Source: Oscheius dolichura (lineage: Eukaryota > Nematoda > Chromadorea > Rhabditida > Rhabditidae). Taken from it: a stretch of 64,000 nucleotides of DNA. How positions within the stretch are numbered: position 1 is the stretch's first letter; each line of letters begins with the position of its first letter. Made by a program: the position numbers and the translations under genes. The notes beneath the pieces are model-generated. The model was not told where the DNA came from and searched no databases. It saw only the letters and a program-made list of their open reading frames with translations. The stretch spans positions 4,898,001 through 4,962,000 of the forward strand of contig OW051493.1 in the NCBI GenBank assembly GCA_932521035.1, in the 5' to 3' direction. Below are positions 35,853-46,068 of the stretch, piece by piece.

Positions 35853-38238
35853 TCACATTCGTTTGGCCGAGGCTATCAGTTTTCCAGAAATTCTTAGCAT
35901 GGTCAGATTCGAAATCAATTTGTGTACCTGAAGAGACGATGGGGAGTGACAAGGAATGGCATACCTCCTCGACAGTGAGAGGCGCGTGGGTGTTGATCTG
36001 GACCCTCTCGATGGCCCGTTTGACATTATCCATGTGCTCGTAGCAGATGGCCGCCAGGGTGTAGCAGAGTAGGGTGTCGCGGTCCTTCTTGTTCGACTTC
36101 TTCTGCTCCTCGAGTATCTTCTCCTCCTTTTGGATAACGAGGATCAACGCCTTCTCGAAGGGGTCACTCTCGACCAGAGTCGAGTGATAATTCAGAAAGA
36201 CGGACAGTTGGACACAAGCGTTGAGGATGAACGCGCTCTCCGCGTCGACCGTCTCCATTTTCTCTTTTATCGACTTCTTCTGCTCGCTGAAGTTCTTCTG
36301 TTCCTTCTTCATCAGTCTGTCTATCTAAACTGTTTCTTCTTTTAAATAAAGACAGCCACCCGCCTTTTCCACATGGTCTTCGTGTGTTCTCTTCTGCTGT
36401 TCGAGGGTCAGGACAGCCTGGGCCAAAAAGGGAGATAGCTTCTCGATGAGTCCGCGCGCCTTCCTTTCCTCTGCCGTCATTTGTCCCTCTAGTGGCACGT
36501 CGTGAACTTTTCCGAGGAATCTGCATTTCTTATTTACTTCCTGGCAACAGGTGTTACTTTTTAATTTCCATGGAGTTGTGTCCCCATCCCTCGGAGAAGA
36601 CCTTATCGTCCTCGGGGGTCCTCTGATCCGGGAATACTTTGGCAGTGAGGACGTAGCGGAAGCAGTCGTTGTCGAAACAGAAGATGTTCGATCTGGAGAC
36701 ATTTCTCTCTCTTTTACAGAGAGGTTTACCTGTTAGCCTTGATTTCGACGCCCTTCTCCCGTTTCACTTGGTCCAAATAAGCCAAGAGGGTGTTGAGAGT
36801 GTCCCCCGGCTTGTACATCGTCGACCGGCAGTGGGTGAAGCAGAAGATGATGTTCTTTGTCGCGTTTCTATGTAGGCGGAGGAGGAGATTGTTGAGACAG
36901 TAGCGGAACGGCTGGCTGAACTTGGTCTCGTTCGGCTTCATCAGGACACAGATGGCGTCGATCTTACTGTAACGGGAGGAATTAGAGCGTGCTCTGTCCC
37001 GACCCTACCCCATCTTCTTCACATGTCTCAGGATCAAGTCGAAGTTCTTATCATCCTGGGCGGCCCCTCGCGTGTCGTTCACCCCTGGAGTATCGATAAT
37101 TCGGAGGATCTTCTCGTGTTGCCCGTCCATCCACGTGTATTTGTAAGTCACCGGCTCCTGCGTCGAAGACTGTCCGTTGAGCAAAACCTCGTTGCCATCC
37201 AGACGATATTGGTGGTCGGCTACCACAGCCACTGTTTTTGTCTTGTGTTCCTGAAGTTCATGATTGTTCATTAATAGAACCCCCCTACCGCAGGGTTGAA
37301 GACAGTGAACGAGGTATTTACCAGGATCTTGGGCTGGCTGTCGGGCTTCATCAACTGATCGAAGGAGTACTGTAGCTGATTCACCATACTGTTGATAAAG
37401 GTCGTCTTCCCCATCCCCGTTTCACCAAGGAGAAGGATATTGATGGTGGTGCTCGAGAGAGGAGGGACGATGGTCCGAGGGGCGGCGATGGGAGGCTCTT
37501 CAGCCGGTACCATCTTTAGTTCTTGGCTGGTAGATACAGTTTGGTCGGGGAGAGATAGGGGGAACTACCTGAGAGAGGGGCATATCTTCTCCTCCTTTGG
37601 CACCTTGCCGCTCTTCAGATAGTCGTCGAGTCTGTAATATGGTTGTTATTAGAGTATCTGTCCCGTGACCTACATGGTCCTGGCCCTGTTGAAGACGACC
37701 TCGAGATATTTGGTCGGGTCCTTCTGGTCCAGGATCGTATCCAGCCAAGTCCGCAGCTCGGCCGTCTCCCGAGGATACCGATTGCATATCTCCTGTACTT
37801 TGTCATACTCCAAGTAGTCCAGCTGGGTTTTGACCAACTGCTGAGTATCCTGTGGTAGTTTGTCGAGACAATTGGGGGGATGTTCCTTGGCTATCTGAAG
37901 TATCCCACGAATGGTCTCCTCCCCCTGCCAACCTTCTTCTTCCAGTCGATATATTTGCCGAATGCGTCCGTGTCTTTCACCAGCACCTTCCGGCAGATGT
38001 CGTGTTTGTCGAACGGAGTCAGCCCCGATAAGATCACCGCGTGGATGATGGCCACCAAATCCGGGGATATGCTCTCGAGGAACTCAAAGGGGCTAATCTG
38101 GAGGGGACAAACAGGACTTTTCCCAATTTTTCACCAATTTACCTTCTTTCGTGACGAGGATCCATTTGAAGCAGTCGAGGGTCCTGGAGCAGCTGGACCC
38201 CTCCTCTCATCCCTGGCTCCTTTGACGGACAAGAGCAT
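35853..38238 (-). CDS. AIG1/GIMAP-like P-loop GTPase without the Cys module
   Basis: The start at 38238 (MLLSVKGARDERRG) leads into a helical module that begins SPFEFLESISPDLVAII and ends GKYIDWKKK. A second helical stretch follows (QLVKTQLDYLEYDKVQE to KYLEVVFNRARTM). The G domain has G1 GETGMGKTT near 37410, G3 DTPGVNDTRG near 37080 and FCFTHCRSTMYKPG near 36840, then FDNDCFRYVLT. The Cys/His module of the other members is absent. Instead the C-terminus is charged coiled coil (EQQKRTHEDHVEKA, EQKNFSEQKKSIKEK), a helical domain (ESAFILNACVQLSVFL) and a last exon after an intron at about 35930-35970. I read the stop at 35853-35855. This layout resembles the GTPase at 60966-63668 and suggests a second subfamily. 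Confidence 0.78.
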
Positions 38239-38756
38239 ACTGTAAAAAGGATATGAGCCGGTTGTTTGGGAGCGAGAAGGGGTGAGGTCTAGCAGGCATC
38301 GATTAGCCTTATCAAAGGGGCGGAAAAGGTTGGCGCTGTTTTAACCAAATTCTCACCAGCTCTCTTTCCACATGTTACTCTCCGTTTGGCTGTCTCTTCA
38401 ACCGGGGAAACGCTTCTAAAATCGGCCCTGTTTTTGATACTTCCAATGCACACTATTGCACGACAAATCGGAAACTAACTTCCTTTATTTTTCTATAGAA
38501 ACAAAGATTTGGAATGAGAATCTTTAAAATATAAAACTAGCTGAACAACTGAACAACATCACGGGAGGTGTGTCGAAAACACCAGGGAGAAATGACCAGT
38601 CTCTAATTTCTCACCGTGGATCGAAAGCGCTCTTTTCTCACCGGGCTGTCGCTGTCGACGGAAGAACCCTTATCAAAAGGCCCCTATCATCCCCATTCCC
38701 CCCTCTCCTTGCTCCATTTTCCCCTTCCTACCTCCCCCATTCTCTTTATTTTCAGA
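38239..38756. other. Divergent intergenic region
   Basis: It carries the promoters of the minus-strand GTPase and of the plus-strand GTPase at 38757. The part from about 38562 onward is also present at 23161-23354, so the proximal 195 bp of promoter was copied with the gene. The rest is unique in this window. Confidence 0.5.
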
Positions 38757-41402
38757 ATGGAGTTTCTCAGCCTGTTGGATGACCGCAAGCGAACCATGGC
38801 CAAGCTGATGGTCGACAAGGGGGACATCTCCTCGCTGGATCGATTGATGGCCGGGCAGGACGACCACATCCTCCAGATCTACGAGGCATGGAAGACTAAA
38901 CGCGTAGGTTACCTAGTGTATTCAATAATACCCTTCACTTCAGAATGCCCAGACCGACCCGGCCGACCCCAGTCCGTCGTCTCCTTCGAACACGTCAGTT
39001 TCCTCGTAATCCAATTAAATAAAGACTTAGAACACAGCAGCGCTTTGACATCGTTTCCATGACAGACAGGCTCAGCATGAACTCTCCTTCTTCGAGCAGG
39101 TCCCCAGTCCGAGAAGATGTCACGAACATGCCCAATGTCTCTGCAGATGTCTTCGCAAAGCTAGTCTTCCTTGATCCTTATCAGACAATATTTTTTAGGC
39201 TGCCGAAGGAATTGACCGTTGTTTTCCTCGGGGAGACAGGAGTCGGAAAGTCGACCTTCGTAAACGGGATGGTCAACTACCTCAAGTACGCGACACTCTA
39301 TGAAGCACGGGAGAAGGGCGTCGAGATCCTCATCAAGTCTTTCTTCACCCACACAGATGCCGATGTGAGTCTGTTTCTATTCTATAATATTCTTATGTTA
39401 AGTTCAACAGACTCGAGGTCAAATGCGAGCCAACGGTTAAAGTGGAGAAGACGATCGAGGAGAACGAGGAGACGGCCGCCGGCCAATCATGCACCCAGGT
39501 GACTGTATATCTCTGGCCTTTTAGCATCCTCTTCAGTATCCCAAGTCGTACAAGTTCATCTGGTCATACGGAGGCGAGAAGCGTGTCATCCGTATCATCG
39601 ACACTCCGGGAGTTGGAGATGTCCGCGGTCTGCCCCAGGAAAAGGAGAACTTCAAGAGAATTCTCTCCTTCTTGGCTGATTTCAAGTAGGCCTTTTACAC
39701 CATGTTGCTTCAACTTTTCAGACAAATAAATGCCATTTGCATCCTACTGAAGCCGAACGAGCCACGTCTAACACTGAATTTCCGCTATTGTATCAACGAG
39801 TTGCTCTGTCACTTCCACGTGTCCGCTGCTCGGAACATCATCTTTTGTTTCACGAATGCTCGCTCGACCCTCTACCGTCCCGGAGAGACGTTGCCCAGCC
39901 TGGAAGCACATCTGAAGGTGATCCAAGACGACAGAAAGGTCGAAATCCCTCTCAACTCGTGAGTCAGGCGCGTTTATTAAAATGAGAGAAGTTTAGAAAG
40001 ACAATGTTCTCTTTTGATAATGAGAGCTTCCGTTTCCTTTGTGCCTTGAACGCTGGAGCACGGTTCACCGATAGGGAGAAGGAGGACTTCAACGGCAGTT
40101 GGGTCAAGACGGTCGAGGAGACATTCCGGCTCTTTGAGAGAATAGCAGAATTGGAAGCTCACGACGTAGACAAAACACTGAGTGTGAACAACATCCGCTC
40201 GGTTATCTTCACCATGGCTAGACCCCTGGCAGGAATAGCCAAGACCCAAATAATGAACGCCCAGCTGATAGAGGATAAAGTCAGAGAGGTAGTTGGAGCG
40301 GCATCTCCAATCGAATTGAGAAGTTTAGATAGAAGACATGATAAGCAAGGGAGAGGACCTCAAGGGGCGACTCTACGTGAATCAGGCGACGATTACCGTC
40401 CGCCCCATAGACCACCCAATTACCGTTTGCACCTCTGCCAAATGTGTCGAGCACAAGCGCTTCAATTCGGATCCCAACTTGCCGGTGCAGACCGTCTACA
40501 AGACTCATTGCCACAAGAGATGCTACCTGGAAGGGGTGGAGGTAGAGCGACTACCCAACCCCGCTCTCCAGCGCTGTGCCGCCCTCTACCGAAATATTGA
40601 CAGTTGCAAACATTGCGGTTGTCCCTGGAGCCTTCATATGCATATCAAATATATGCTGGAAGAGAACATTGAGCGGGTAAGCTCTGAAACAATTAGAAGA
40701 ACCAGCCTAGGTAACTGATCCAACGATCCAAAAGAGCATCAACAACAACGAGAACATCGTACGCACGGCACGTGCTTTCATAGACAACGAAAAGAGGAGG
40801 GTTGGTCTAGACCGAGCCCTAGATGGGTAGAGAATGTTTAGAAAAATGAGCTGATCAAGGAATCGGAGCAGATAACCAGCTACTGCTCGGCGTTTGCGGC
40901 CTTCTTGAAGAAGGACTGCATCCTCCCATACAACGACGCCTACCAAGACTACGTGAATCAGCTGATCAAAGAGGAGGTAGCCCATTTAAAAGGAGATCTT
41001 TAGAGGGGCATTTTAGAGGGACAAAGGAGTGCAAAACAACATGATGCTGGCCCAACTGGAAGAGTACAAAGCAGAATACGAACAGAAGGTGAAACTGCTG
41101 GAAGCATCGAAGCCACTGAAGGGCAACGAGAAAGAGAACACAATCAAGGAGATCTACGACATGGTGGACAAATTGAAGAAATTAAAGAACTGCGGAAAAC
41201 TGTTAGAAGAAATTCAGGTTAGAAAAAAGAATACACATAGAAGCAGGAAGTTCAGAAATTGGAAATGCTGAGTGTACGAAAACAACAGATCTATCAGACG
41301 ACGTCTGTCAACCTGAACGGAGGATGGCTCGACAGGTTCCAGCCGAAGAGGGAAGGCAGGGTGAACACCTATATCCAGAAGTTTGGAAGGAGAGTGATAT
41401 GA
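38757..41402 (+). CDS. AIG1/GIMAP-like P-loop GTPase, copy B
   Basis: Near-identical duplicate of the gene at 23355-25991, with the same 12-exon structure at a constant offset of 15,402 bp up to the last exon. There a 9-bp insertion adds three residues near the C-terminus (the reading becomes VNTYIQK), giving 741 aa. G1 GETGVGKST, G3 DTPGVGDVRG and FCFTNARSTLYRPG are unchanged. Substitutions cluster in the region after the G domain; for example FCFDNES becomes FSFDNES, and there are several changes around 40230-40400. The G-domain exons 2-5 are almost unchanged. The start is one nt after TTTTCAG. AATAAA is at about 41418. Both copies look functional. Confidence 0.85.
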
Positions 41403-41458
41403 TCTATCGAGTTGTACAATAAAAGAGGCATTCAACACTTTTTTTTATTGTCCCTTCC

Positions 41459-42194
41459 TCATTCGCTGTTGAACCTTCTGCATCTTGGGATATCTTCACT
41501 GCACGACGTAGGGGTAACAGTCGATTGCGAGTAAGGATCAGAGCATAGGCCACTATTGCAGCAGCACACGTCCGGGCCAGAGTCGGGGAAAGAGACGCAC
41601 TTGTTTCGTATGCCTGAATAGCCGTCGCCTCACCTCTCCTTAGTAAACCAACCGAGACTGCTACAGACACAGGGAAGCAAGAGTAGAAGCTTGCGGTGTG
41701 ATTATTCCCATTGAAGACAGTAGTCAGAGACAGGGTGGTGCATTCTCTCTGGCATGACTAACTTCCGCTGTACTGCTCTCCATCTAACCATATCCCAGTG
41801 AAACAGTTAATCACCGGGTCGGGCGTCGACTGCACAGGGACATAGTGGAACTAAACAGTGTCGAGTAGAACAAGGGGATGCTTATCTTGAGCTCCTTGGT
41901 ATTACAGAGGGGTTGCGAGCAGCAACAGGAGTAGACGGTTAGAGCGAGAAACTGGCAGAAGTCGTTGTAGTCGCAGTAGTATACGGTAGAGTTGTAAATG
42001 TCACCGATGGTTATCGTCCAGACAAATTGCGCAGGACATTGTAATTGAATTGTTGAGTGACAGAAGGAGGGAAGGGAGGATCACGGTGTTGCCGGTCACG
42101 ATGTTATTGTAGGTAGAAATCAGCCCGACAAAACAGGAACGAGACTCACTCACTTGACCACCCCGATTAAAGCGAGGATTATGGGTAGAGGCAT
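41459..42194 (-). pseudogene. ET-module secreted protein, probably broken
   Basis: From 42194 the minus strand encodes a hydrophobic signal-like start (MPLPIILALIGVV). In other frames it encodes two copies of a cysteine pattern like the nematode ET module: first CFVG, then YYCDYNDFC and SCCCSQPLCN; then NCFTG, CQREC, YSCFP, KCVSF and DVCCCNSGLCSD. The pieces sit in different frames. One 35-nt intron (about 41606-41640) restores the frame in the second copy, but I find no splice that repairs the signal-peptide junction, the shift inside the first copy, or an in-frame TAG before CQREC. The 145 nt after the first donor contain no AG acceptor at all. It is absent from the duplicate block at 23161-26943. 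Confidence 0.5.
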
Positions 42195-42458
42195 GAGGGA
42201 GCACACAACTTCCGTCTATCTCGCCCTATCTCTAATAGGCAGTGCTCTAAAATGACGAGATAACCAGTTCGGAGTGGCAACAAAGAGGATCGCCATTACT
42301 CCACACCGTCATTTGCTCTTTTGGCATAATACGAACAGAATAGCAGAACAGTCATAGAAATATTTATTGAGATTACAAATCGAGGTAGCCGGTCCAGTCG
42401 AGACCAATGATCCACTTACAGTACCTTCTATAGAAGCCATCCTCGCTCTAGAACAATT

Positions 42459-44278
42459 TCAAATGATTGAAATAGACTGGGCTACCTGGATGTTGACACG
42501 TTTCCCTTGGAACGGGGCGATGTTCGAGTCGGTAGTCTCCAACAGTTCAACGGCACAGTTCTTGAAGTAGACGGCCTGGGGGCGGCCGTGGAGAGGACGG
42601 ACACGCATCTTCATTCCGGGATTGAGGAAATTCACGTTGAAAGACTGAAGAATGTGCTTCAAAAAGAGACTATAAAAGAGACATACCTTATCGAGTCCGA
42701 TGCCCCTCTCGTAACTTCTGTATGGCACAGCTGGGGAGGTCCCCTGCCCGAAACTGACGTCCTCCCGGAACAGGGTGTGGTAGGCGCCGTCGTTGTCTAC
42801 GACGAGGATATTGTTTGTAGGTCTTTGGTGGAGGGGAACTATTCCCGGAATAGAGTAAATCTCCGACAGTTGAAGGGCTTCGATCACAAAGTTCACCTGA
42901 AAGAGAAAGGGGAATGGAGGGGGGGTGACGGGATACCTTTATCTTGAGGAGTTTGTCTTGAGCCGTATTACGCAGGTCGCTGACATCTCCGACAGCCAGG
43001 GAGACCATCAGGTTCATGAGGAGGATGACAGTGATAATCTCGAAGGCCAGCACAAGAATGGAGGGGATCCATTGACGAGTTCCTGAAGAGTAGGGTAAGG
43101 GAAGAGGGGCCACTTCCTACCGAGGATATCATTGGCATCAACCTCGCCTATCATCATAGTTGAGGTCTTGGTTATGGCTTGGAGGATGACAAACAATTTA
43201 GTAACCATGGTCGCGTTGGTGTCCTAAGAAAATGAATAAATACGGGGAGGTGACCCACCTTGTCCACACTCTCCCACGGCTCGATCCCGCTGTCTCTCAT
43301 AATTAAATGGAAGGCGAAGGAGAAGGCGATGAGTGTGGGGATCCAAATGGTGGCAATCTGAGGACATAACTGTAGGGGGAGAGGGGAAGACAGCTCACGT
43401 GGCCAAAGGAGCGGAGGATCCTGACCATCATGAAGATGTAGATACCGTAGGGGGACTTCCTCAGAATGTACAGGAAATTCATCCAGGCCGAGATGATGGC
43501 AACGATTGGCAGGAACCAGACGATTATGTTCTGATATCCCGGGTATTTTTGTTATTGGAAGTAGCTTACTTTGATCTCCTGGTGGTAGTTGTCGTAGGAG
43601 AAGACCGTGGGCAGCCAGACATAGCAGAAAGTGGCGACATAGGTGAGGAAATTGAAAGCACAGGCAATTACGAACCAGAAAGACACGCGGTTCTGGGGGA
43701 GACGGGCTTTGACCGCGCCTTTGAGCAGCTGGAATAGAGGTTAATAATCCCGGGTGGCCAGCTCACCATCATGAGAGTGAAGAAGAAGAGAAATGCAGTG
43801 ACGGCCCAGTCTTTGAGAGTAGTTCGGGCGAAGATATGGGAGGACAGGAGGAGGAGGAACAGGGCGAAGGCCACGATATGCAGGGTGTAGAAGAGGGCGC
43901 AGTCCAACAGCCTCTCGTTGATAAAGTTCAGGACCATCGGGTGTCTCATCACTCCCCATTTGTTCTTCTGCTTCTGAAGACATATGAATATATTGTAATA
44001 GCAAGAGTAACCCACCAGATACCTCAGTACCCGCCAATCGACATTCTCCTTATTCCCCAGTAGGCCGGCATTCTCACCTTCCCTTGTTTCAGGTCTACAA
44101 GAAAAGAATAATGATGACAACGGGACAGTTACTTTTTATAGTCGAAATAGAAGACAAGGGTGTCTTCGTCGTCGAGGTGTTGTACTCGGGAGCGTTCGTT
44201 GAAAAAGTTCAGCGAGTATCTCTCCTCCTTGGTGCTCCCTCCTGGCTCGCTCAGGTCGACCATATTGATCTCGTTCAT
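42459..44278 (-). CDS. TRPA-like cation channel without ankyrin repeats
   Basis: Ten exons (44133-44278, 44016-44094, 43767-43973, 43570-43728, 43399-43530, 43259-43357, 43121-43223, 42937-43082, 42687-42896, 42459-42644) sum to 1,467 nt (488 aa). The N-terminus of about 75 residues is soluble. Six membrane segments follow: S1 in HIVAFALFLLLLSSHIF, S2 in DWAVTAFLFFFTLMM, S3 in FVIACAFNFLTYVATF, S4 in LPIVAIISAWMNFLYIL, S5 in IWIPTLIAFSFAFHLIM and S6 in ILVLAFEIITVILLMNLMV. The pore segment precedes S6 (TSTMMIGEVD). S6 continues into LAVGDVSDLR, matching the TRPA-type LAVGDI motif. Known TRPA channels carry many N-terminal ankyrin repeats; none is visible here. The ATG follows directly on a TTTCAG acceptor, so either this is the trans-spliced start or more exons lie upstream. 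Confidence 0.82.
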
Positions 44279-46068
44279 CTGAAAATGGAAACACAGTAAA
44301 ATAAGGCAAAATAGAAAAGGGCAAAATGTCTGAAATGATCCAATGAAAACTGGCAGCTGACACAACAAAAAGAAGCCATCTGTTGAGGCGCCGGGAGGTC
44401 CCCGGGCCGTCTCCGGCGTGTCAGGCGAGAGGAGGATCAAAATTGGGATTGTCAGTAATCCGGGGTGGCATGTACTCCTCGATGGCCAAAATGAGGCACT
44501 CGAACCAGTAGTCAATGAGCCAGCCGGGCTGATTCCCGCCCGGAAATCGATCGGATATTACAGCGGGCAAATTAAAGCTATTCAGGGGAGAGACAGGTGA
44601 ATCCGAGGCTGATTGTTTATTTCCACTTCGGGTGAGAGGGAGCGAGGACATCGATCTCTACCGTACTCTCGAGTAGCGGGTTGAAGTGAAAAGGACACCT
44701 CCCGTGGAGGGGGAGGACACTTCCAGGCGGTAAATGTGACTAACGGTTTTTGCCGAAATACGGTACGGGCGGGAGGAGGAGGGATTGGAGAACGGAGAGG
44801 CTTTGGATCCACGGAGGATAAGTTGCCATCTCAAAAAGGAAGCCCTATCCCGTCCACCTCGGGAATTACCTAGGCAATAAGTTTCGGGGTTAACCCAGGG
44901 CGCAATGTGCCCGTGGCAACGGTTGACTTAGCGGAAACAGCTGTCGCAGATGTTCCGAATAAGAAAAAAGCGAAAAAAAAAGAGAAGGTGAAGAAAAAGT
45001 GACAAACATCCGGCTGGAGAAAACGGGAAGGACAGCTCCCTCCAACAGAAGGAAGGCCCATAGAAGGGGGAGGATGAGGAAATCTCAACAGTTGAACCTG
45101 TCCGGAGGGAGTATTACTAACGGTATGCAAATGTGTTGCGGTGTTGAATAGCGAATGAATTGGCATCGATCGTCGGGTTGCAAACAGAGCCCTTTGTGAG
45201 ATGGCCGATGAGGAGAACGTCGAACTGTATCAACAGCTCTTTTTGTCTATTTTACCGGGTTAGGGACTGACCGTGAAATACTGCCGCCGGTTGGCCATGC
45301 TGGGGTTGTTTGGTTTCCATAACAGTCGGGAGGGGAGCTGTTTGCTCGGAAAAATTGATCCGACACAACCAAAAGTCAAATTCGAGCCGACGAGGATCGA
45401 TCCCGAGGACTCATCTCGGGTTACGGGCCCCCGTGGAAAACACTTCTCCTCCGGATGACCAGCGGCCGAATTATGGCAGCCAATTGACTCATTCTGGTCG
45501 AAAAGAGACGACACGCGATGCCATTGTCGACGGGGGATGACATGCCGATGGGAAGGACCGGGGAAGGGAGACGGATAAATCGGGAGAAGAGCCGGCTTAG
45601 AAGAGGGGCTCATCGCGCATGCATGACTGGCTTCTTCTCCACTACTGAAATTAATATTACGCCCTACGGGGAGGATAATTAGACGGGGGCCTCACTTCGG
45701 AGGGGGGATCTTTCGTCAACAGGGCAATCGGAAGTGGGCTTTGTTGAGATGCGCGAAAGGTGGCAACCGAATGGCCATCAGTCCAATTGGCCGGCTATAA
45801 TTGGCCGGCGGGTTGATTTTGATTCGCTAACCTTGCCCAAACCTAGTGCTTCTGGTAAAAAGTATAGCCCCGGTGGGGCTGGCTAATTGCAGGCGGGGCG
45901 ATTGTATTGGAGCAGTCAGCCAAAACTGCGTTTGTTTCTATCCGCCTCCTAATGGGAGGAGCAATCAGCCGTCGGCACATCCAGGGAAATTGGTTGTGCG
46001 CCGGCTTATGCGATGGCCAGTATACCTCTACAAAGCGGAGAGAACTTTATTACTTAAAATTACAAATA
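44279..46068. other. Long intergenic region upstream of the TRPA-like gene
   Basis: About 1.8 kb without a firm gene. On the minus strand, 44421-44528 reads PGWLIDYWFECLILAIEEY and onward to a stop, with a coding-like composition, but no splice partner was found. The rest is G/A- and C/T-rich with repeated gggagg/ttggccgg motifs and probably holds regulatory DNA. Confidence 0.45.

Larger units (their letters stand above)
38562..43072. repeat. Segmental duplication, presumed source copy
   Basis: Near-identical to 23161-26943. It contains in addition 41456-42182 (ET-module pseudogene). It is judged ancestral because the TRPA-like gene at its right edge is complete here and truncated in the other copy. 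Confidence 0.9.

Noticed and set aside
41700-41730. Selenocysteine or read-through at the in-frame stop in the ET relic
   Set aside because: The stop is TAG, other frame breaks exist in the same gene, and no SECIS-like element was seen. Decay is simpler.
45260-45613. 117-codon minus-strand frame in the intergenic region
   Set aside because: Ser/Pro/Arg-rich without domain, splice partners or conserved features. Similar frames arise often in this GC-rich sequence.
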